The notes beneath the pieces were generated by a model, which was not told where the DNA came from, ran no database searches, and saw nothing but the letters and a program-made list of their open reading frames with translations. This document shows positions 34,719-49,042 of a DNA stretch of 64,000 nucleotides, piece after piece; position 1 is the first letter of the stretch; every line of letters begins with the position of its first letter. The DNA is from Antennarius striatus. Taxonomy: Eukaryota > Chordata > Actinopteri > Lophiiformes > Antennariidae. Made by a program: the position numbers and the translations under genes. The stretch is from NCBI RefSeq assembly GCF_040054535.1, contig NC_090795.1:2579501-2643500 (forward strand), read 5' to 3'.

Positions 34719-37443
34719 TTATCACTCTGGCAAAACATTCAAACACAGGACCTTTAAGAAAACACAAGTGTGTGTGTGTGTGTGTATTGTTACACACACA
34801 CACACCTGTGCACAGGTACTTCCTGCAGTCCAGATTAATGATTAACAGAGTGTGTGTTGAAACGGCATCTGGACACACCCACCCCCCCCAACATTACACA
34901 CACTGCATTTGTAAAGAATTCTTTGTGTGTGTGTGTGTGTACCTGTGCTACCAGGCGTCTGCTGCTGGAGCTGCGTCATACACTCGCTCATGGATCTCTG
35001 CATCTCCCACAAGAAGTGGCAGTGAGGAAACTTTCCATCAATCTGTCAGGAAGTAAAGAGAAAGATTATCTCCAGCGTGAACAAAACCAGCGTCTGTCGG
35101 TCCGTCGGCTGTTTAACAAACGTGCTTCTGCACTAAAGTTTACGCTCCTGTGTCTGGAATTTTATCCAGAACGTCTTAAGAGAGGAATTTTAGATAAATT
35201 GTTTCCCAGATTAGAAATTCCTGCCTGTTTTGCAACCGATTCACTTCATTTCTTCCTAAAATCTCAAGCAAGTCTCATTTTTCCGACACGTCAGCATCGT
35301 ACCTGAAGTACACACATCTACAGCTCACTTTGTCTGGAAATAATTCAGCATCAATAGAAGAGAGAGACCGAATCGCTTCCATCCAATCAGAAGTCTCCGA
35401 AGCAAGACGATTAAAATGTTAAATATCGTAATTATTTGCGTCACATGACGACAGCAGACTCCGCCCCTCATTAGCAGCTCTGGTATCGACCACAACCCAT
35501 GACGTTTCTGACATCAGACCAGCAGCGTGAGGGTGTCCTGGTACGGCTGATGGTTACCATGGATACACACAAACACATCCTGCCTGTCGACCAATCAAAA
35601 CATCACTTCACAGCTCCCCATCCATCCTTTATTCTCTGCTTAGCATCCATTTGTCAGAGAACTATCCTATGGAGTGGTTTGGTAATAATCTGAGGGGGGC
35701 TGAGGCGCATCAGGCGACCGACTCAGTCAGGCTTCAGAGAAGGAAATTGATTTCCTGACTTCTAAACTCCCGATGAGTCACTCTTCTGGCAGAAACCGCT
35801 GGAGAAAACAAGAAGAGCTGGAGGATTTTAGTCCCAGGCTGCAGCTTTTTGGAGCCGTTTTCAGAACATTTTATCCTTCGGAGAGATGGATTTGAAAGAA
35901 GGGATCCCAAATCTGAAGGTGAAACTTTGTTTTTAGCATAAAGGCTTCATAAATGACACCAGGTTGAAGACTGACAAATGACATTAATGACGTGAACTCC
36001 AGGTGTTCCTCAGGGAGGACTCTTTGCTCCGCTCCGCTTTTAAATCTTTCTGATCTTGATTCAAGTCTTTTCCCATTTCCAGTTTATTTGCTTCTCAAAA
36101 CAGAAGCTATAAATAGGAGAAGGCAAACGGGTGGAGGACAAAGCGTTTGACCTGATTTAATCCGCTGCTGTCTAACAAATCTAATTCATCCAGTCAACTC
36201 ACACACACAAACACACAGATCCATTACAGATGAAACTTCAGACTGAATTTAAGGTCATTTTTAAATCCAGTTTCTAATCCTGAACCTCATCATCTGGAAT
36301 GTTCTGCTTATACGGAATGTCTTTTCATGCCAAGGTGGATTTATAGAAGTTTTCGAGATGACATCATCGCTCTACTAAAAACACGTCTGTTCAGCTTCTT
36401 AAGAGATTTATAGATGATTAATTAAAGTTAAGGAGGTGATATTCTGTGATTGATACTCTGCCACACAAAAAAAAGAATTAGCATTTAAAAAATTTTTTTT
36501 TTAGTTTTTTGTGTTTGGAGATAAATTCAAAAATAGAAGGAAAACTGGATTTAAAATGTGATAAATCAGCTTTTTATCTCCAAAAGAATGTTTAAATGTT
36601 AAAAAGATTTATTAAAATTGACAAAAAAAAGAGAACAAGTGACATTCCAGCTGTGTCGACACACAAACTGAACCGAATTAAAGCTTTAAATCAAACCTTC
36701 ATTTGCTAAATGGAATTCAGCCCAGAGGCGAATCGAGCTTCACTCTTTAAATACCTTTAAAACACAACAGATCAGCAACTTCCTGCTGATGTCACTGAAG
36801 TTCATTTAGTCCAGGGTCAAAACATGAAAAGCCTTCATTTAAACCTTTAAATTAAATTTTTATCTATAGAGAAAAGCCTTGACTCCATATCAGTCCAAAA
36901 AATTTATTTTTTTCCAACTCCAATTGAATTTTTCCTGATTTGCTGAAAAGTTACTCACCCCGTGATGTCACTTTTATAACATTTCTACAGACATAACTGC
37001 AGACTTAATCATCCACTTGAATGGTTTATCTAAAAGTCTACGAGAACCAGACAAGAACATTAAAAATTAACCCACAGCAGACAGAGTCTGATGACCCTGA
37101 AGGCAGCACGACGTCAGTTTTGACCAAAAAAAAAAAGGTAAATTCCAGAGTAAAAGAAACGTTAAAATGCGGTTTCAGCAGAAATATTAGAGGAAGTACA
37201 AATAAATCCATGGATGAAGTTATTTTATTGACCACTTTTACCTTTTAATGCCGATTTGGGTTAAAAAAAAAAAAAAAAAAAAAAAAGCTCAGAATGATAA
37301 AGCGCGAGTCACGTGACTAATAAACGTGAGTAATTATCTTCACTTTTAAACAGGTATTATTAATGATGCGTTCACGGACTGACCGTGTGGCTCAGAGCGG
37401 CGCCGAGCAGCAGCAGCGTGACGAGGTGCGGGGGGGTCATCAT
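27547..37443 (-). CDS. vipr2: Class B GPCR, VIP/PACAP receptor 2 (VPAC2)-like
   Basis: A plasma-membrane receptor for VIP and PACAP that signals through Gs and cAMP. Thirteen exons join in frame to 443 aa (human VIPR2 is 438): 37384-37443, 34943-35042, 34353-34460, 33741-33838, 29706-29803, 28996-29134, 28731-28881, 28540-28600, 28389-28458, 28180-28271, 27933-28071, 27791-27832, 27547-27720. A signal peptide ([12 protein letters not shown]) precedes an extracellular domain with the class B cysteine set and motif [11 protein letters not shown]. Seven membrane segments follow, with [49 protein letters not shown] and [11 protein letters not shown]. The tail GRDYRMH...SRNGTE...AQSILQTET follows human VIPR2 closely, which separates it from VIPR1, PACAP and secretin receptors. 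Which fish duplicate it is cannot be told. Intron 29804-33740 is by far the largest. Confidence 0.92.
28890..29175 (-). repeat. (GT)n arrays directly before vipr2 acceptors
   Basis: Plus-strand CA arrays at 28890-28918 and 29141-29175 read as (GT)n in the vipr2 transcript. They end 9 and 7 bp before the exons that begin at 28881 and 29134. Similar arrays precede the exons beginning at 28071 (28081-28100) and 29803 (29806-29838). They occupy the place of the polypyrimidine tract. Confidence 0.9.
29839..33740 (-). other. Large vipr2 intron, body
   Basis: No exon of another gene is supported on either strand. It contains (TG)n at 30185-30220, CA arrays near 30293-30315, 30959-30990 and 32562-32600, and G/C homopolymer runs. 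Confidence 0.5.
34184..34222. repeat. (TG)n microsatellite in vipr2 intron
   Basis: Uninterrupted TG units; (AC)n in the sense transcript, on the donor side of intron 33839-34352. Confidence 0.9.
35043..37383 (-). other. vipr2 first intron
   Basis: AT-rich sequence with long A and T runs (for example 37263-37286). No exon or named element recognised. Confidence 0.5.
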
Positions 37444-39017
37444 GGTCGCATCCCGTCCAGCAGAGGGTCCAGTCCCCGAACAGCTGCTCCCCGCTCATTT
37501 AACGCCAACCAACAGGAAACACGTGCGCCGAAACCACACCGATCAGCAGCCTGTCAACTCAGGTTGGTGACGTCAGCGCGCCGAGACGTCACCCGCTTTG
37601 TTTGTAAACAAAAAAAACAAACAAAAAAAACAAAAAAAAACACGAATAAAATAATCCCCAAACAGTAAACGTCCAAGGAGAAGACGCGAACTTGAACGCC
37701 TCAGTTCTGGAGTTGTGATGCGTTCAGAGTCCGGAGTTAATGTGAGACCCGCCCGCACTCTCCTGGTCCATTTCAAACAATTGCGCGTCCTCGACACGCG
37801 CGTCTCGATGCCGCGCGCTCCTGACCCGACGGAGGCGCTTGAGCGTGAGCTAATGAGAAGACCGACAGCGACGCCAAGCGGCCAAAGGCTGCCACTACAG
37901 TTTAATTATGACCTATTAATTAGTTTGAGTTTAAGTAGATTTCAGATTTTATTAATGACGTCACAGGGCTTCTGCCACTTAGATTTTATCAGCAAGTATA
38001 TTTAATAGGCCACACCTCCCAGGTCCAGGTCCTCTGATTGGGTTAAATTTGTCCCAAACAAGGAAACTTACAGTTGATCTGATAACACCTGACTGTCTGT
38101 TTTTAATTACATTTACATTTACAGGGTGACACTTGTGTTTCTGTTCAAATTAAGACTCTGAACTGCTTCTATGACATCATCCTTCTTCTTCTTTTTGCCT
38201 GTTTCTGTAACTATTGACTGAAATAAACCAGGGCCTTCTGGAGAATTTAACGATGGCGTCTGAGGCAGATGAAAGCATGAAGGATTGGGAAGCAAACACA
38301 TGACCCACAGATCATTCAGTCATTTATGACTCCAGATAAATAAATCATTCAGGAATGCTTTTACTGCAGAGCGCCGGTCCGATCAGAGACGAGAGGGAAT
38401 TACAAAGCAGAGGGAACGAGATAGGAAGTTTCACCAAGCCGGAGTTTGTTTCTCATTAACCAGCAGCTGCAACATCTCTGTGTTGTTGTTTGTTTGTCCT
38501 TGTAAACATGTCATATGTACACGACAAATACTCAGAGGATGCTGAATGTGAAGCCCATAAAGATGTCTGGGAAACTCGGAGTGGTAAAAGCAGGAGAAAT
38601 GGAAAGGAAGTTTTTATGGTGTTTATTTATCTTCGCTGAGGTTTTTTATTATAATAAACTTTATAAAATACTCAATTATTTCTAATTGTAATTTTTATTC
38701 AGATAAATAAAAGTTTGATTTTCACAAATCAGCTGCTCATATGTCATAACCTGATTTTATGTATTTCTGTGTAAAAATTCCTGAACATTTAAGATAAATC
38801 AATCTGAAAACAAACACAACAACAACAATAAGGCCGTGTTTTAGCCAATCAAAGCACTTTATTGCACTGTATAGTGTGACGGTGAGCCAATAGCAGGCTC
38901 TTATAAAAGTGTCATTTAATCTTTTTATCATGTGTACAAAACAAGTCACACACACTTTTACCGTACAAAATCAACACTATTTACATACAATATACACACA
39001 CCTAACACACACACACC

Positions 39018-39064
<47 letters not shown>

Positions 39065-39143
39065 GCATTCTGTCTCCCACTCAGGCCTGAATGAACAGAC
39101 GTTTCCTCTGGGATTCCCTTCTCCTGGAGCATCTCACCTCACA

Positions 39144-39219
<76 letters not shown>

Positions 39220-41320
39220 GACTGAAACATGACCACTACGCTGCTTCCTGTTAGCCAAATGAGCGCTAAGCAACTTCTGATATGCATAAAGTTTTTCTTT
39301 TCCTCAGATGGAAGATGAGACACGATGATGGCGATGATGAAGAAGATGAGGTCAGCCACACATTAACAGTACATTAAAGTTGAATATTCATCTGTAATCT
39401 TATGCATACTCATCATATGTGTTGCTTCACACCAGCTGGTCGCTGCGGTACCAAAGCCCAGAGGACGTTCTTCACTGACCAGAACCATAAAATAAAAGAT
39501 CTGATCTGGGTTTGTTCAAAAAGGATGAAGCCTCTCCTGCACTAACAAGCTGCTGATTGCTTCCTGCTATCACTTTATTCTACATTTCCATATATAGACG
39601 TCTGCTGAGGTGAACATGGTCAGCTACAGACATAGATCTAACCGCCCAGACGGATTTACGATGCACTTAATAACATCTCCTCTCTCCGGATGGTCAAACT
39701 AAATAAAAATAAACGGACTATTTATGACCGTGTGACATTTACAGCGACCTCAGACATACAGTTTTTATAAGGTCTTGGTAGCTGGAAACTTTTCTCTTTC
39801 AGAATCACCGATGAGAACAGAGTCTGATCTATAGATCCAGTTTGAAGCAGCTTGTGTTAAAAAGGATTAAACGTTAAACCAGCAATAATAAATATAAAAA
39901 AACAACAACAACTGATGACCTGTTTGATTTCATCCTGCAGCTTTTCTGCAGTTCAGCTTTTTCCCAACTTCTCAGAGCTGTTTGCACCTTTAGATGAACA
40001 AATTTAGATGAAATATGCATTTTTATTTTTTATTTTTTTTACAAAAAAAACTTGATTCTCAGCAGTGAAGAAAGTCCTTTTTGGGCGTTTATTGCTACAA
40101 TATGAGCTTCCTCCTGTAAACGTCACCCACAGATCACTTCTGTCTCAACAGCCTTCAGGTGTCGCTGCACCGAAGTTCCATTAGAGATGCAAACTACAAA
40201 TAAATAAACGGCTGTCGAGTCTCCAGTTTCCTTTGATTCTCCCATAAACTCTCTTTAAATATTCATATTCTTTCTCTTCTATTCACACAGTGCACTTCGA
40301 CTTGACGACGATGCGTTTAGGGGCCTGATTTTCACAGGATGATGGCGTGTGCACGATGAAGGCGAGGCGCACTTTAGTCAAAAACATTGCACTTTAAATG
40401 TGTTTTTTGTTTGTTTGTTTGTCTTAAAATAGTTCAGAAAGGTCAAAAAACATAAAGCTTGAATCGATGCATCGCTTACACTGAAAGCAGTATTTTTCAG
40501 TGTTTTTTTTTTTTTTAATTATTTTTTTTAACTTTCATTTAGATTAAACTCTTTTTCTGTTTTTTACTCTTTATAAAAATGTGTTATCTGTTTCATCTAG
40601 GGATAAAATCTGTCGCCTGAATCACATTAAAACTATTAGAAACGTCCCTGTCGCACATAAACACAGACGGATGAACACACACACATGCACGCGCACACAC
40701 ACACACACACACACACACAGGGTGCAGGTGGAGAGAGCTGCATATAGGGGCTACTATACCTCTGTGTTTTCGGTACCTCTCCATATAGATTATTATATCT
40801 ATGTACAATATTTATATTTTTACACTAAACTGGCTGCCCCTGTTCGAATCGAAATAATTCCACAGATCTGTGATTTCTGATTGGACCAGGAAAACGTGAC
40901 GCCGGATACAGTCTCTAGTCTCTTTCTCCTCTTGGACCCCCTAAACCGAACCTTGGAGCCGCCGCCCCCTACACAGTGTCGTCCCCCCCCCCCCCTAAGG
41001 CGTTCTGCAGTGTGACGAGCTCCTGGGAAGGGTCACGAGATTGGACGGGGGCGCCAAAAAACAAAAGAAAAAGAAACCATCCAATCACCGCTCAGCAATC
41101 CATCTATCAATCGACCAATCAACCGGCACGAAACGACGCCAAAGAAAACAGACGAGTTCAGACCACACCACACGCAGGGTCGAAAATACAGTACATCCTG
41201 ATTTTGTGGGGGGGGGATAAATGAACAACAACGGCGATATGCATGGCATACAAACGCATGCTAGCTCTCTCACGCACACACACACACACACACACAGACA
41301 CACACACACACACACTCAAG
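37444..41320. other. Region between vipr2 start and dip2c end
   Basis: The first 450 bp is GC-rich and should include the vipr2 promoter. Two long CA arrays lie at 39020-39062 and 39140-39217. The part from about 40.0 to 41.3 kb is probably dip2c 3'UTR; a minus-strand AATAAA lies at 40022-40027. No separate gene is supported. Confidence 0.45.
39140..39217. repeat. (CA)n microsatellite
   Basis: About 38 CA units with one CAT interruption. A second array lies nearby at 39020-39062. Confidence 0.95.
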
Positions 41321-44300
41321 CTACATGTTGTAGGCCACGTAGATGGGGTCCAGCTGGTCTTGTAAGAAGCCGTCGCGGAGGTGCATGCGCTGTTTCTCGC
41401 CGCGGGAGTTGATGGGAATGACGCCGATGTCCGTCACCACCACCACGCCCACGATCAGGTAGTGCTCCTCCAGCACCGCCTTGGTCACCATGGGAACCAG
41501 GTCCAGAGCTTCCTGCTCGGAGCCCTCCAGCTCCACCACCACCACCAGCAGGTTGGTCCAGGGGAAGACGGCGCTGAGGAGGGAAGACAGGTTTGGTTTG
41601 AGGAGGACGCTGCTGTCGTTTCCTCTCTGGACCAGCAGGGGGCAGCAGAGTATTTTACTCACTATGTCAGGACTAGAAACAAAAACCTCTTGTGTTATTT
41701 CCCTCTAACTGACACCCACCACTCCATGATGCTCTTGTGGGCTCGGATGACGGAGGTCTCGATGTCGATGGGATGGTACCTCATCCCCCGCAGCTCCATG
41801 GCCTCCTCCAGAGCCCCCACCACAAACAGAGCATCGTGCCTCTCTGGGGTGAGAAACGGAGACGGTGTCGGTAAAGAGGAAACGGCCGAGGGGAACGTAT
41901 TTTGGGCGGGACACTGACCTCCGTTGGCGTCGGTGAGCTCGGTGCGGCGGAGGAAGCCCAGGTAGCCCGTCCTGGCCCAGACCGTCTGGGTGTCCCCGAA
42001 ACTCAGCCTGGAGTTGAAGTGATCGGACTGGAGGACCTCCTCGCCGTAACCGCTGTAGTAGCCGCTGCCGTTGTGAGCGCTGTGCACCCAGATCTGGAGG
42101 AAGAGAAGCAAAACCAGGTGAGATAAAGAGAAAGAGAAGAGATGATCTTAAAGAAGGAAACAACTGGAAGAACAGGAGAAAAGAAAAAGAGTAGATAAAA
42201 ACACCACCTCTCCGAGGTGCGAGTCTCCCAGCGGTCCTTTGGTCTCCGGGTTGGCGATGATGATACGAACTCCAGGTAGGATCTGGAACGCAAAATACAT
42301 CAGTTTCCATGGTTACGTTCCTTTGACACTGGCTGGAACACAACTCAGCGACCTCCTCCAGCTGGAATCATTTAACACGGTATCACTGAAATCACGTCTG
42401 AAATCAGCTTCATGTCACACATGAAAAGACGCAACGCAGAGACCAGTGGACGCGCCCAGACGTTCTGTTCATGACAAGATGGACCGACCGGCGCACAGAC
42501 GTGCTTTTTTCTTTCTTCCTCCCACAGAGTGAGTCAAAATAAACAGCAGGCTGATCAATGAGCAGCCCTGAAACATCGTGTTCCCTCTTTGTGTGTCGGC
42601 GTGGAGGACGAAGACATTCAAACGTTTCATCCGGCGCCGTGAAAGGACCCGTTCAACCAGTTTGATGTCGCCCCCCGCGGACCAACGCTTTAGTCGCTGG
42701 TTTCAGCCCCGGTTAAGCAGGAGCATCGGCCGTCACCGCCTGAAAGTCAAGTTCACTGAGTTCTAGTCAGTTATTTTAGTGGTGCTGGATTATACAGACG
42801 TTTATCTGGTATACACTGAGACGTTTATCTGGTATACACTGAGACGTTTATCTGGTATACACTGAGACGTTTATCTGGTATACACTGAGACGTTTATCTG
42901 GTATACACTGAGGCGTTTATCTGGTATACACTGAGACGATTATCTGGTATATACTGAGACATTTTTCTGGTATATGCTGGCGTTTATCTGGTATAAACTG
43001 ACATTTATCTGCATATACTGAGATGTTTCTCTGGTATACACTGAGATGTTTATCTGGTATATACTGAGATGTTTATCTGTTTATATACTGATGTTTATCT
43101 GGTATACACTGAGACGTTTATGTGGTGTATGCTGACGTTTATCTGTATATACGGAGATGTTTATCTGGATATATGCTGAGATGTTTATCTGGTATATACT
43201 GAGACATTTTTCGGGTATATACTGTCGTTTATCTGGTATAAACTGATGTTTATCTGTATATACTGACACGTTTATCTGTATGTATGCTGAGATGTTTATC
43301 AGGTATACACTGAGACGTTTATCTGGTATATACTGAGGCGTTAATCTGGTATATACTGACGTTTATCTGGTATATACTGAGGCGTTTATCTGGTATATAC
43401 TGAGCTGTTTCAGGTACAGTATGTACTGAGGTTAGCCGTGTGTTAGCTCTGTTAGCGGCCTCACTGACGGAGTTCTGGTAGTTGCTAAGAGATCTGGAAT
43501 GAAACTGAAATAAGCGCTGCTCAGCAATCAGCAGAGAACAACACAATTAACTCCTGGATGAAAGCAGGAGGACTCACAGCGATGCATGAGTCCTTTCTTC
43601 TACTACAAAAAATGATTGGGGGAAAAAAGAAGCTTTTTAGGGGACATTCTTCATGTTTATCTGGGGATATGATTAAAAATATCCAGGATATTTTCCGAAC
43701 ACCTCTTTTACTTTACTGTCATTTCGACTCAAGTAAAATTTAGGGAAAAAAAGCTTGTTACGTTAACTATAATTTGTCTCCAATAAACATTAAAGTCAGC
43801 AGGAGATAAACAGGTCAGTTTGAAGTCTGTTCCCAGCTTTTATTCCACTTTTATTTGACCTTCTATTATTAGTTTTCTTCTCCATCAGCAACAACCAACA
43901 TGTCATTTACATGTCAATCAATATCAGGAACAATTCTAAGAAGTTGCAATCAAACCGGCCAAACATTTGTCGTCTATAATTAAACTGGGTGGAATCAGCG
44001 CTCATTGAGTCATAAACTGCAGGATATTTTCCTCCTCACCATCTGCCGGGACTCATGAGTGGCTGCGGGATTTATTTTTTTAATTTATTTTAAAAATCTT
44101 GTCATCTTCAGTTCGGGATCAAGAATGTTTTTTTCAAGCCAGCAAAAAATGGAATCACCTTTCACCTTTGTTGGTTTAGCTGTGCTTTTCATCATCAGAA
44201 GGACAAGGAGATGGATGCTTTTTTTTTGGGGGGGGGGGGACATGGTGAACACAAACCTGCTGTCTGCTTTGACTCACTGAATGTGGGAGGATGTAGAAAC

Positions 44301-46239
44301 GGTCCAAAATATCTGAGTGTGTTTTGGTGAAATCAAAGTTCAATGAGGTAAAAAAACGGGAACATTCAACCGAATCGGTTTGGAAGTTGTTTTTTAAAAC
44401 ATTCCAGATGATTTCTTGGTAATCCTGACTCCAACTCACCTTTCCGGACTCCATTAAGGGCAGACTGTGAGGAGAACCTCTCTCAACCAACCGAACCCTG
44501 AAACACACACACACACACACACGTGAAAACGTCACCGTCGCGCCATCGACGCGAAAGACGTCAGCTGTCAAGACGGAGCGGTCGGTTACCTGTCGTGTCG
44601 CAGCGCCCTCATGTCCACGTACACGGTAGTGGGGTCCGGCCCCGACGTGCCCTGCAGCCAATCAGAACACAGGAGCGGTGAGCAGAGTGACGTGCAGCCC
44701 GATGCAAAGAGCGTTTGAACTGCGGAGCGTCTGACCTGCAGGCAGATGGCCAGGTTGACCCGGCAGCCGAAGGCCGTGCTGACGGAGCGCGGGTGGAGGC
44801 CCAGGTCCTTGAACAGCTTGGAGAAGGAGTGTGTCAGCGACATCCTGGGCCTCTCCTCCGCCACCACCACGCAAGCACGAACCCGCGACAGATCCAGACC
44901 CCGAGCCTGGAAAGGAAAGGAATTCTGGAATGAAGATTTTTGGGGCTAGAGAGGATTTCTTTAAGTGGATGAAAGCAACGAAACACAAAGGTGTGTGTGG
45001 GGGGGGAAAGAGCCCAGGAACTAGAGAACATTTATACTTTTTCACTCTGTCTTCCACCTTCAGTCTCCATGGAGACTTAAAGAATGATAATCACTAAAAT
45101 TAACTCTGCAGCTTCCGCGGGTGACCAATCAGAGGCGGCGGTGACTCGTCGGCTCAGACTCGGCCTCGGGCGCCGCAGACAGAGACGGAGCGCGAGTTGA
45201 TTATCGCTGAGCCGGAGCGCTGGAGTCACGCCGCTTTGCTAGAACTACTGTTCCTCTGGTTCACATAAGAGTTACAGGAAGCGGGTCGAGTCCGATGCTG
45301 ACCAATCAGGATCGGATTACGAGGAGAAGTGACGGTTTGGCAGTTTCACTGTTATAATTTGCCCTAAAAAGTCAAAAACTTCCTGCGATTGAAAAACAAT
45401 TTAAAAAAACTCGAGTCTCGCTGACCTTGAGCGCCTCGGTCTGCAGGCCGAGCCCTTTGGTGCAGAGCTCCATGACGCTGTAGGAGCAGAAGGTGTCTCG
45501 CACCCTCAGCTGGCTGACGGCCAGCAGCCACAGCGCCGGGTTGGACTCCAGCTCCACCGGGGGGATCAGGATGGACTGGTGGCCCGAGTACACACTGAAA
45601 CACACACACACACACAGTGACGAACCGAGGAGAGACGTTCTCGTAACGAAGGCGATTCGCTGTCGGTTTTATTTATAAGACGTGCAGAAATTTGCTCTCA
45701 CCAAGTTCACGATTTATGAGCTGAAGATTTGAGACTAAACAGACCCGAGATCTGTAAAAACGACTCGCGGCTGTAATTTTTAAACAGAAACGACGACGTT
45801 TGATTCTCCTGGTAATTTTAAGGACGATTTTATGGCATTAAATAAATAAATAAGTGCTGGTGTAAAACGTGAATCAAACCTTTTATATATAAAACAGCTC
45901 CAGAACAACCACCATTACTTCCTGGTGAAAGAATGTGGCTCTCCGGACATGTGAAGACGATTACTGTGAGGAGTCTGACGCTTCTAGTGAGTTTTTAAAG
46001 ACTCTTTCTCCCGTTGCTACGGGAAACGGCGTTACGCGAGCGACGGAAGCGATCCAGGAAGCTGATGGCAGAAGACGGAGACGCCGACCTGCAGAGACAC
46101 CAGAGGACGAAGCCGAGGCCGCAGTACGGATCCAGACAGATGGCCACTTCCCTGGACGGGTACAGCTCACACTGCAGCTTCACCGACCGACAGAAGGCTC
46201 CCACTGCATTATGGGACATCTGGAGAGAGGAGGAAGGAG

Positions 46240-46280
<41 letters not shown>

Positions 46281-46639
46281 TAATTTTTTCTCTTTATTTA
46301 TTTATTTTTGGTAAGAACACCAGAAGTCCTGCGTATCCTGAGAGTTAAAAAACAAATTTCTGTCTTTCCAAAGCGATTCCTGAGGCTTTTTTTTTTTTTT
46401 CTGTTGCAGCTGACAGTCGAATTTCCCTCCGGGATGAAAATAAAGTGATGAATAAAAGAAAGAAAGAAAGAAAGAAAGAGAAAGAGAGAGAGAGTGGGGA
46501 TGGATCAACGCCGCGCTGACCTGAACTCCGGCCAGCATGCCGGTCGTCGACACGCTGAAGTCCAGATAGGCCAGACCGTCAGGGTTGGTGGGCTTATAGA
46601 GAGCTGGAGGCTTCTTCTTTGGCAGGTCGTCTGCAGCGT

Positions 46640-46715
<76 letters not shown>

Positions 46716-47113
46716 GTGATGTGAATCTGCTATTTTATTCCCAGGGTGAGGTTGGGATCCGATCCCGTGTCCTACCGGTGTCGAGGACGGGGGGCCAGTT
46801 CCTGATGTCCACCGTTGCCGTGGCCTCTTTGGAGCGCAGCAGCTTACAGATGACCGCCGTCGTCATGACGCAGGCCGAGTGGCTGACCTGCAGAGAGACA
46901 CGCGGCGTCACGTCCAGTCAGACCTGAGCTCAAAAGTGTGTGTTTTTAGTTCGGGCTAAAGACGTCCCTGCGGTGTGACCCCTGACCTCTACGATCATCT
47001 TGACGGTGGGCAGCGTGGTGGAGATGTTCTGAGGGTGGGGCGGTCGCACCGTGATGGGGACGCAGCCGGCGTAGAGGCTGCCGTAGAACGCCGCGATCAG
47101 GTCGATGCCTGCA

Positions 47114-47188
<75 letters not shown>

Positions 47189-47410
47189 TGAATGATCACC
47201 TTCAAACGAACACCTGAACACCCAACTCTCCCCTCTCTTACCTGGGGGGTACACCAGAGCCACGTGGTCTCCTTCCTGCAGACCTCCTCTCTCCATCAGC
47301 AGCGCCGCCACTCGCTCCGCCCTCTTATGCAGCTGCAGGCAGGTGAGGGAGCTGGACACCGCCCCCTGGAGGACGGGAGGAAGGATGAGAGCGTAATCTA
47401 GTGTAATCTA

Positions 47411-47473
<63 letters not shown>

Positions 47474-49007
47474 ACCCGCGAGCTGAGCAGCGTGTAGAGG
47501 ATGTGGTCGGGCGTGGTCTGAGCTCTCCACTGCAAAACCTCCGACAGGAACAGGAACTAGAAAGCAACGGATTAACCCTTCAGAATCTGAACGTCTGGTC
47601 TCGATCACAGGTGGGGGTTCTACCTGGGTGTGTGCGTGTGTGTGTGGGGGGGTCCTACCTGGTCATTATCGTCCGTCTGTCCTAAATCCCTCCCGCTGGC
47701 CTGGGCGATCCTCTTCCCCGACACCAGGTTCCCCACCATCACGGAGGCGGGGCCGATCTCTGCAGCACAAACACACATTCACATTCACAAACCGGGGGGG
47801 TGGTGGGGGGCAGTCACGGTGACACCAAAATGGGTCGCCCTCCCTCCCCTACCTGGTTGCTTCTGCCGCGGTTTGGGCAGGTTAGTGACGCAGGTGTGGG
47901 GGCACATGAGGACGTTGCACGGGTGCAGCCCCCCTTCCAGATACAGCTGCTTGATCTCTGATAGGTGGATGCCCCCCAGCGGGGTTTTGGGCAGGGTGTT
48001 AGCCGGGACAAGGGCCAAACAGAACACACCCACCCCGTGGATGCTGTCGATGGCCTGTGGCGGAGGGGGGGGGAGGAGGAAAAAGGGGAGGAGTCAACAC
48101 TTTACGATTGCGCGATGGGGAGGGTCAAACGCTGGCGCGTGATTGGTCACCTGCAGCACGCGGCTCATCCACTGGAAGCTGTCTTCCTCCGTGGAGTCGG
48201 GTCTCTGCTCCGCCACCACCACGATCCGCTCGTCTCGCAGGACCGTCACGGAAAACACCGCTATCCTGCACGGGGGGGGGGGGGGGCGGGGCATCAGTGC
48301 TAAGAACACGCCCTCAAATTAGAATAAATCTGAGATCAGTCAAGTTTGATCGTTAGGATTAATGCTGGTTAGCGTGCGGCTAGCCTTTCAAAATAAAATG
48401 TGCTTCAAGGAAAATAAGAACAAACATAAATACATGAAAAAAATGAAGTCAAGTTAAACTTTAAACACTTTAAACTTTCCTCCTTCAGGTTCCGGTCCTA
48501 CATTTGATGTTTTTTTTGGGTTTCTGCAGCTCAAGCCTTAAATAGCTCGGAGGAAACATCGTTCGCTGTCAGCTGGAAGATGAATTTCCTGCCCGCCGGC
48601 CGTGGACACAATTAAACTTCACTCTATTACAGTTCCTGGATTCGTCCATGATTGCTCTACTTTATGAGATCTATTATATGTGGGGGGGGGGGTTGTGCTC
48701 ATTTATCAGTCTGACAGAAATCCCCCCCCCCCCCCCAAACCGTGACTTCACTCACCGGCCTCTGTACACGAATTTCATTGGCTCCACCGCCAGCGCCGTG
48801 GCGACGATGTCGTCGGCGTTGTGCCGCCGCCCGCTCACCATGATCAGCCCGTCCATCTTCCCCGTGATGAAGACGAGGCCGCCGGGGCCGACGAAGCCCA
48901 GCAATCCGGTCCGCACGAAGGCGTACTCGCTGATCAGCCCCCCGCCGGAGCTCACCGGGAAAACCTGCGGGGGAGGGAAAAAACACAACCACAGGCTCGC
49001 AAATAGG

Positions 49008-49042
<35 letters not shown>

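Noticed and set aside
42795-43408. CRISPR-like repeat array
   Set aside because: The 23-bp units are directly adjacent without spacers and the host is a vertebrate; it is a minisatellite.
47630-48142. A 170-codon plus-strand open frame
   Set aside because: Antisense to two dip2c exons and an intron; no independent support.
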